From NCBI GenBank assembly GCA_005882235.1, contig VBCT01000027.1, forward strand, positions 1 to 16,963: a stretch of 16,963 bases of DNA. The letters run 5' to 3'. This DNA comes from Betaproteobacteria bacterium (GTDB lineage: Bacteria; Pseudomonadota; Gammaproteobacteria; Burkholderiales; SG8-39). Within the stretch, counting starts at the first letter, position 1. Each line of letters opens with the position of its first letter. This document shows, piece after piece, positions 14,048-16,963 of the stretch. A program made the position numbers and the translations under genes. The notes below the pieces were generated by a model, which saw only the letters and a list, made by a program, of their open reading frames with translations, was not told the DNA's origin and did not search any database.

Positions 14048-15149
14048 TCAGATCCTGGGCAGCCCCAGCTGCCCGGCAAGCCAGTCGGCTGTCCGGCTCC
14101 GATAGCGATAGGGGCGATTGTTGGCATTGTGCCCGCCATCCTCGACGATCAGCAACTCTACCGGACCCGAGACAGCCTTCGCCAGCCGCTCCGCATGCGA
14201 AGCCGGCACGAGCCGGTCCTCGCGCCCGGTCACGATGAAGATCGGGCAGGCGATTTTCACCGCCGCGTCTTTCATCGACAGGCTCGCAGCGTTCTTCAGC
14301 GCATCGGCCTCGCTTATGCAGTGGCTGCGCACGCGGAACGCCTCGCGCGTCAGCAGCGGCAGAGTTCCCCAGATTTCCTTCCACTCGAACGGCCCGGAGA
14401 GCGCGATGCAGGCGCGGATGCGCCTCTCGTATGCGGTCGCGCGCGGCGCGTAGTAGCCGCCGAGACTCACGCCCCACATGGCGATCTTCGCCGCGTCGAG
14501 ATCCGCACGCTTTTTCGATCCAGTCGCACGCCGCGCGCGCGGCGCGCTCGTAGTCTCCGCAGATCGGGATCTCGTACTCCGCCTCGCCCTGCCCGGGCCC
14601 GTCGATCGCCAGGATCGCGATACCTCGCGCGAGAAACGGCTCTTCGTAGGCGTGCAGCTCTTCCTTCGTGGAATCCAGGCCCGGCGCCATGATCAATATC
14701 GGAGAGCGCCCCGTCACGCCCGCCGGTCGCCGCAGGATTCCATGGAGGGTTTTTCCCTCGAACGGTATCGAAACGCGTTCCCCTGCGGGGCGCATAAGCG
14801 GAAGCGCCAAGTGGTAGCATTCGACCGAGCGCAGGTGCGCGTCGCGCATCTGCTTCTGATCGTGCACGAAAACGAACTTGGCGAAGTGGTAGTACATCGC
14901 CGCGCGCACCAGGTGCTCGCCTGCGGTGAGCTTGTACCCTTGCGCGAGCGCCTCGCGCCCGAGCACCTCGTGGACCTTGCCGCGCTCGCACCAGGCGCGG
15001 CACCAGTCCTCCCAGCGCTCGATCCCGGCTGTGACCTCCTCGAAGTCGGCGAGCAGCACTCCGTTCGACACGAAGCGCGGCGCCCAGTGCGCGATCGCCG
15101 TCGCGACGTGCGGGTCCTTGGATTTCGATTTCAGTTCGACGTCGGACAT
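14048..15149 (-). CDS. Alpha/beta hydrolase of the pseudooxynicotine C-C hydrolase type, interrupted by a frameshift
   Basis: Restored, it is 366 residues, close to 2,6-dihydroxypseudooxynicotine hydrolase-type enzymes: an N-terminal helical region (about 1-120, with WCRAWCERGKVHEVLGREALAQGYK split across helices) followed by the hydrolase core. The core has GKTLHGILRRPAG, the oxyanion region LIMAPGLDSTKEEL, and IDGPGQGEAEY. The triad is S228 (GVSLGG), D311 (GREDRLV) and H340 (DGGHNANN). The frame breaks at an A5 run (14515-14511); with four A it reads DWIEKRADLDAAKIAMWG without a break. Such enzymes cleave C-C bonds next to carbonyls, but esterase members exist. It is the first gene of the operon. 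The ATG at 15149 has no clear Shine-Dalgarno. Confidence 0.87.
14511..14515 (-). other. Homopolymer frameshift in the hydrolase gene
   Basis: Five A in minus-strand reading (GATCGAAAAAGCGTGCGG). Removing one A joins the two frames exactly, without losing conserved residues, between DWIEK and the nucleophile motif GVSLGG. It could be a sequencing error or a true mutation. Confidence 0.8.
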
Positions 15150-15159
15150 AAGTACGATC

Positions 15160-15169
15160 GAAGCGCTTC
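15160..15169. promoter_or_regulatory. Palindrome GAAGCGCTTC, candidate operator of the catabolic operon
   Basis: A perfect 10-bp palindrome with a central CG lies 11 nt before the hydrolase start codon and downstream of the candidate promoter. LacI-family regulators bind short palindromes with a central CG, so this is a plausible operator. The site is short enough to arise by chance in GC-rich DNA, and no regulator gene is visible in the window. Confidence 0.3.
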
Positions 15170-15207
15170 AGCCGACGATATAGCCGCGCGCAATGGGGCA
15201 AGGATAG

Positions 15208-15235
15208 ATAATAGCAAGCGCAATTCCCGACACAA
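15208..15235 (-). promoter_or_regulatory. Candidate sigma70 promoter of the catabolic operon
   Basis: In minus-strand reading, TTGTGT (15235-15230) is followed after 16 nt by TATTAT (15213-15208), 5 of 6 to the -10 consensus. It lies 59 nt or more upstream of the hydrolase ATG. The -35 is weak (3 of 6). It is the best candidate in the 195-nt gap before the operon, and the terminator of the gene upstream lies in the same gap. Confidence 0.4.
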
Positions 15236-15304
15236 TGAGACGGAGGCCGATAGCGGCCGTCACCCGGGCCTCTTTTTCGAACATACGAGCTTTCTGCCGA
15301 CTTC

Positions 15305-15340
15305 CGGAAAAGAAAAGCCCCTCGATTCGCGGATCGAGGG
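15305..15340 (-). terminator. Rho-independent terminator after the secreted-protein gene
   Basis: In minus-strand RNA, CCCUCGAU (15340-15333) pairs perfectly with AUCGAGGG (15326-15319) around a 6-nt loop, followed by GCUUUUCUUUUCC. It begins 4 nt after the stop at 15345-15347 and separates this unit from the catabolic operon. Confidence 0.85.
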
Positions 15341-15344
15341 CCGC

Positions 15345-15920
15345 TTATTTCTCTTCAATTTTCGGAACGGCCCAATTCACTCGAGTCATCAAGTTGATCC
15401 ACTCGACCCGCTTCCGCTGGAATCCGTCCGAACCGCCGAAATCGGCCGTTATGCGCTGGTTGAGATCGCTGCCGCGGGCGGCGTACGCGAACTGATAGCT
15501 GACGAGAGCGCCGTCCACGCGCATGAAACGAAAGATATTGAATTCAAAAATGTAACTGGGTTCAGTCTGCTGCATCAGGAAGTCGACCAGGTATTCCGAT
15601 CCGTCCTGCTTCCCGATGATCCTGTGGCCTAGCACTGCTGAATTGCCCTTCAACGTCGCAATCAGCGCCCTAGCGGCGTTCTCCGGATCCGTTTCTTTCA
15701 TGTATCGTCTGATAGCGACGAGTCTAGACCAGACTTCCAGGGTATCCGATTTCCTTAGGAACTCGTCCAGTATCAGGACAGCGCCGCCGGCGTGATGCGC
15801 GTGTTGGTATGTCTCGCCGTCAAAGTCTATCGATCGTTGAGCTTCTTCGGCATTGACCGCTCCGCTTACCGCGAACAACGCGACAAAGGCTGCGAGCGAC
15901 GCGTGTGCTATGACCTTCAT
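15345..15920 (-). CDS. Secreted protein of unknown function, 191 aa
   Basis: I do not recognise a family. The start at ATG 15920 gives a clear Sec signal peptide (MKVIAHASLAAFVALFAVSG, then AVNA, cleavage near residue 24) and has GGAAG just upstream. The frame continues upstream to 16043, but that part is shadow coding from the lipoprotein gene. The mature part is soluble and alpha/beta, with AGGAVLILDEFLRKSDTLEVW, PENAARALIATLKGN and FNIFRFMRVDGALVSYQFAY. It probably resides in the periplasm. It follows the lipoprotein gene by 31 nt, so the two are likely co-transcribed. Its base composition is visibly less GC-rich than that of the operon genes. Confidence 0.8.
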   Translation of the reverse strand: MKVIAHASLAAFVALFAVSGAVNAEEAQRSIDFDGETYQHAHHAGGAVLILDEFLRKSDTLEVWSRLVAIRRYMKETDPENAARALIATLKGNSAVLGHRIIGKQDGSEYLVDFLMQQTEPSYIFEFNIFRFMRVDGALVSYQFAYAARGSDLNQRITADFGGSDGFQRKRVEWINLMTRVNWAVPKIEEK

Positions 15921-15951
15921 GTCTTCCACGACGATCGCGCAGGTTGGGGAA

Positions 15952-16338
15952 TTACTTCTTGTCCAGCGCTTCGACGATCGAGAAGGTGACGACCTTCCCT
16001 TCGCTCTTGCTCTGCAGCTCGTATGTTTTTCCAGGCAATGCATCGAGGACCACGTCTCCTCGAGCGGTCAAGCCGCCCGCCGCGTGGAAGTAGTAATGGA
16101 CTCCGATGATGTGCCTGCCCGGGAGGATCTCCACATTGGTCTTATAGGGACTCAACGACTTTCCATCTATCGACACAACACCGAGGGTGGTCGTGCCTGG
16201 GAGAAAGTTCTCGGCGCCCTTGATGATGGCGACCTTGTCCGGGGACAGTTGCGGCCCATCGTAGGCCCGGTACTGCGTTGCGCACCCGAAAAGAGACACC
16301 ATGCAGAAAAACAGTAAAGCTCGTTTTGCCGAAATCAT
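15952..16338 (-). CDS. Small lipoprotein of unknown function, 128 aa
   Basis: The start at ATG 16338 is fixed by an almost perfect Shine-Dalgarno, AAGGAGGTGA (16352-16343). The lipoprotein signal MISAKRALLFFCMVSLFGC has a lipobox ending in LFGC, giving lipidation at C19. The residue after it is Ala, so outer-membrane sorting is expected. The mature part has VVSIDGKSLSPYKTNVEILPGRHIIGVHYYF, split over short strands and resembling PEGA-like or other small beta-sandwich lipoprotein domains, and ends FSIVEALDKK. No named family is recognised. The next gene downstream encodes a secreted protein, so the pair may act together at the outer membrane. Confidence 0.83.
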   Translation of the reverse strand: MISAKRALLFFCMVSLFGCATQYRAYDGPQLSPDKVAIIKGAENFLPGTTTLGVVSIDGKSLSPYKTNVEILPGRHIIGVHYYFHAAGGLTARGDVVLDALPGKTYELQSKSEGKVVTFSIVEALDKK

Positions 16339-16388
16339 GATCTCACCTCCTTCACTGGTTGAACGGCCGCAGTCTTCCCTGAAGCGGC

Positions 16389-16785
16389 CTAAGCCGCCGC
16401 TCGGGCGCCCGACGGAGACAGCGGCACTCCCGTCAGGCGCTGCAGCTCGTCGAACGCAAAACCGGTCACGAGACGGCTCGCAATGAGCCCGCGCGGCGTG
16501 ATGTCGATCACCGCGAGATCGGTATAGATGCGCTTGACCACGCCGATTCCTGTGAGCGGATACGTGCAGCGCTCGACGATCTTCGATTCCCCGCTCTTCG
16601 TGAGATGCTCCATCATCACCCACACGTTCTTCGCACCGACCGCGAGGTCCATCGCGCCGCCCACGGCGGGGATCGCGTCGCCGCCGGTGTGCCAGTTGGC
16701 GAGGTCGCCGGAAACGGACACTTGGAACGCGCCGAGCACCGCGATGTCCAGATGCCGTCCTCGCATCATCGCGAACGACATCCCC
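16389..16785 (-). pseudogene. pcaJ: CoA-transferase subunit B (3-oxoadipate/3-oxoacid type), C-terminal part
   Basis: Encodes the C-terminal part of a type I CoA-transferase beta subunit: MSFAMMRGRHLDIAVLGAFQ, SVSGDLANWHTGGDAIP, VGGAMDLAVGAKNVWVMMEH, KIVERCTYPLTGIGVVKRIY and FDELQRLTGVPL. Such subunits move CoA from succinyl-CoA to 3-oxoadipate or acetoacetate, the step before PcaF-type thiolysis. The reading frame is open to the right of 16785, but the sequence there no longer resembles the family. The true upstream part of the gene is instead found on the opposite strand from 16777 onward. The gene is therefore broken as presented. An imperfect hairpin (GGCCGC/GCGGCC, 16365-16389) follows the stop. 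Confidence 0.88.
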
Positions 16786-16963
16786 GAAGGGGCATACGTC
16801 AACTTGGGCATCGGCATGCCGACGCTGGTCGGGAACCACCTGCCGAAGGACCGCGAGATTTTCCTGCACAGCGAGAACGGCATACTGGGAATGGGGCCTG
16901 CGCCCGCGCCCGGGCGGGAGGATATGGATCTGATCAATGCGGGAAAAGCACCCGTCACCTTGC
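16777..16963 (+). pseudogene. pcaJ: CoA-transferase subunit B, N-terminal part in opposite orientation, cut by window edge
   Basis: Hand translation of the plus strand from 16777 gives DIPEGAYVNLGIGMPTLVGN, then HLPKDREIFLHSENGILGMG, then PAPAPGREDMDLINAGKAPV and TL at the edge. This is the well-conserved N-terminal part of PcaJ/ScoB-type subunits, including the SENG motif with the catalytic glutamate. In normal proteins it directly precedes the part encoded on the minus strand at 16389-16785. The start codon and first few residues are missing, because the opposite-strand segment begins there. About 62 residues are visible. Confidence 0.85.
16782..16792. repeat. Palindrome CCCCGAAGGGG at the inversion junction
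   Basis: Two CCCC/GGGG arms around GAA mark the point where the two CoA-transferase halves meet head to head. A short hairpin at a strand switch is typical of fold-back chimeras and of inversions at short inverted repeats. Confidence 0.75.

Noticed and set aside
16365..16389. Hairpin GGCCGC/GCGGCC as a terminator of the CoA-transferase gene
   Set aside because: The loop is 13 nt and no U run follows, so it does not meet the pattern of an intrinsic terminator.
1..16963. CRISPR arrays, tRNA or rRNA genes, prophage, insertion-sequence transposase, toxin-antitoxin or restriction genes
   Set aside because: I looked for regularly spaced repeats, cloverleaf-type sequences and the relevant protein motifs and saw none. 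The only mobile-type signal is the short REP-like palindrome.

Overview
The window looks like the chromosome of a high-GC betaproteobacterium, probably Burkholderiales or a relative. Three things suggest this: the mraZ-rsmH-ftsL-ftsI gene order, two orphan tripartite-tricarboxylate-transporter (TctC/Bug) receptors, and a beta-ketoadipate-type thiolase. Almost everything is on the minus strand. Only the NYN-domain gene and a misoriented half gene at the right edge are on the plus strand.

Region 1 (1-3052): the start of the division and cell-wall (dcw) cluster, read leftward as mraZ, rsmH, ftsL, ftsI. Neighbours overlap by 4 nt, and ftsI runs off the left edge. A sigma70-like promoter (TTGACC-17-TAGAGT) and a 10-nt-periodic MraZ-type operator lie upstream of mraZ. 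Region 2 (3053-4723): an AT-rich intergenic stretch, then a conserved hypothetical gene with its own terminator. Divergent from it is a NYN (PIN-like) putative ribonuclease with a C-terminal LOTUS/OST-HTH-like domain.

Region 3 (4729-15149): a co-directional run of eleven genes that looks like one catabolic operon of about 10.4 kb. Transcription order is alpha/beta hydrolase of the pseudooxynicotine C-C hydrolase type, TctC receptor, M24 peptidase/creatinase-like protein, thiamine-diphosphate dehydrogenase E1 alpha, E1 beta, a stand-alone 79-aa lipoyl domain, beta-hydroxyacid dehydrogenase, second TctC receptor, carboxymuconolactone-decarboxylase-family protein, SDR, and 3-oxoadipyl-CoA-type thiolase. 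Import of a carboxylate, hydrolytic opening, oxidation, lipoyl-dependent acyl transfer and thiolysis can be pictured. The substrate cannot be read from the sequence and I know of no characterised pathway with this set. Two genes, the M24 gene and the hydrolase, carry single-base frameshifts. A REP-like inverted repeat sits between E1 beta and the lipoyl gene.

Region 4 (15150-16338): a candidate promoter and palindrome for the operon, a strong terminator, and a two-gene unit encoding a lipoprotein and a secreted protein, both of unknown function.

Region 5 (16389-16963): a CoA-transferase subunit B (PcaJ type) split head-to-head. Its C-terminal part is on the minus strand and its N-terminal part on the plus strand, joined at the palindrome CCCCGAAGGGG. 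This is either a fold-back assembly chimera or a real small inversion. It would complete the lower beta-ketoadipate functions together with the thiolase.
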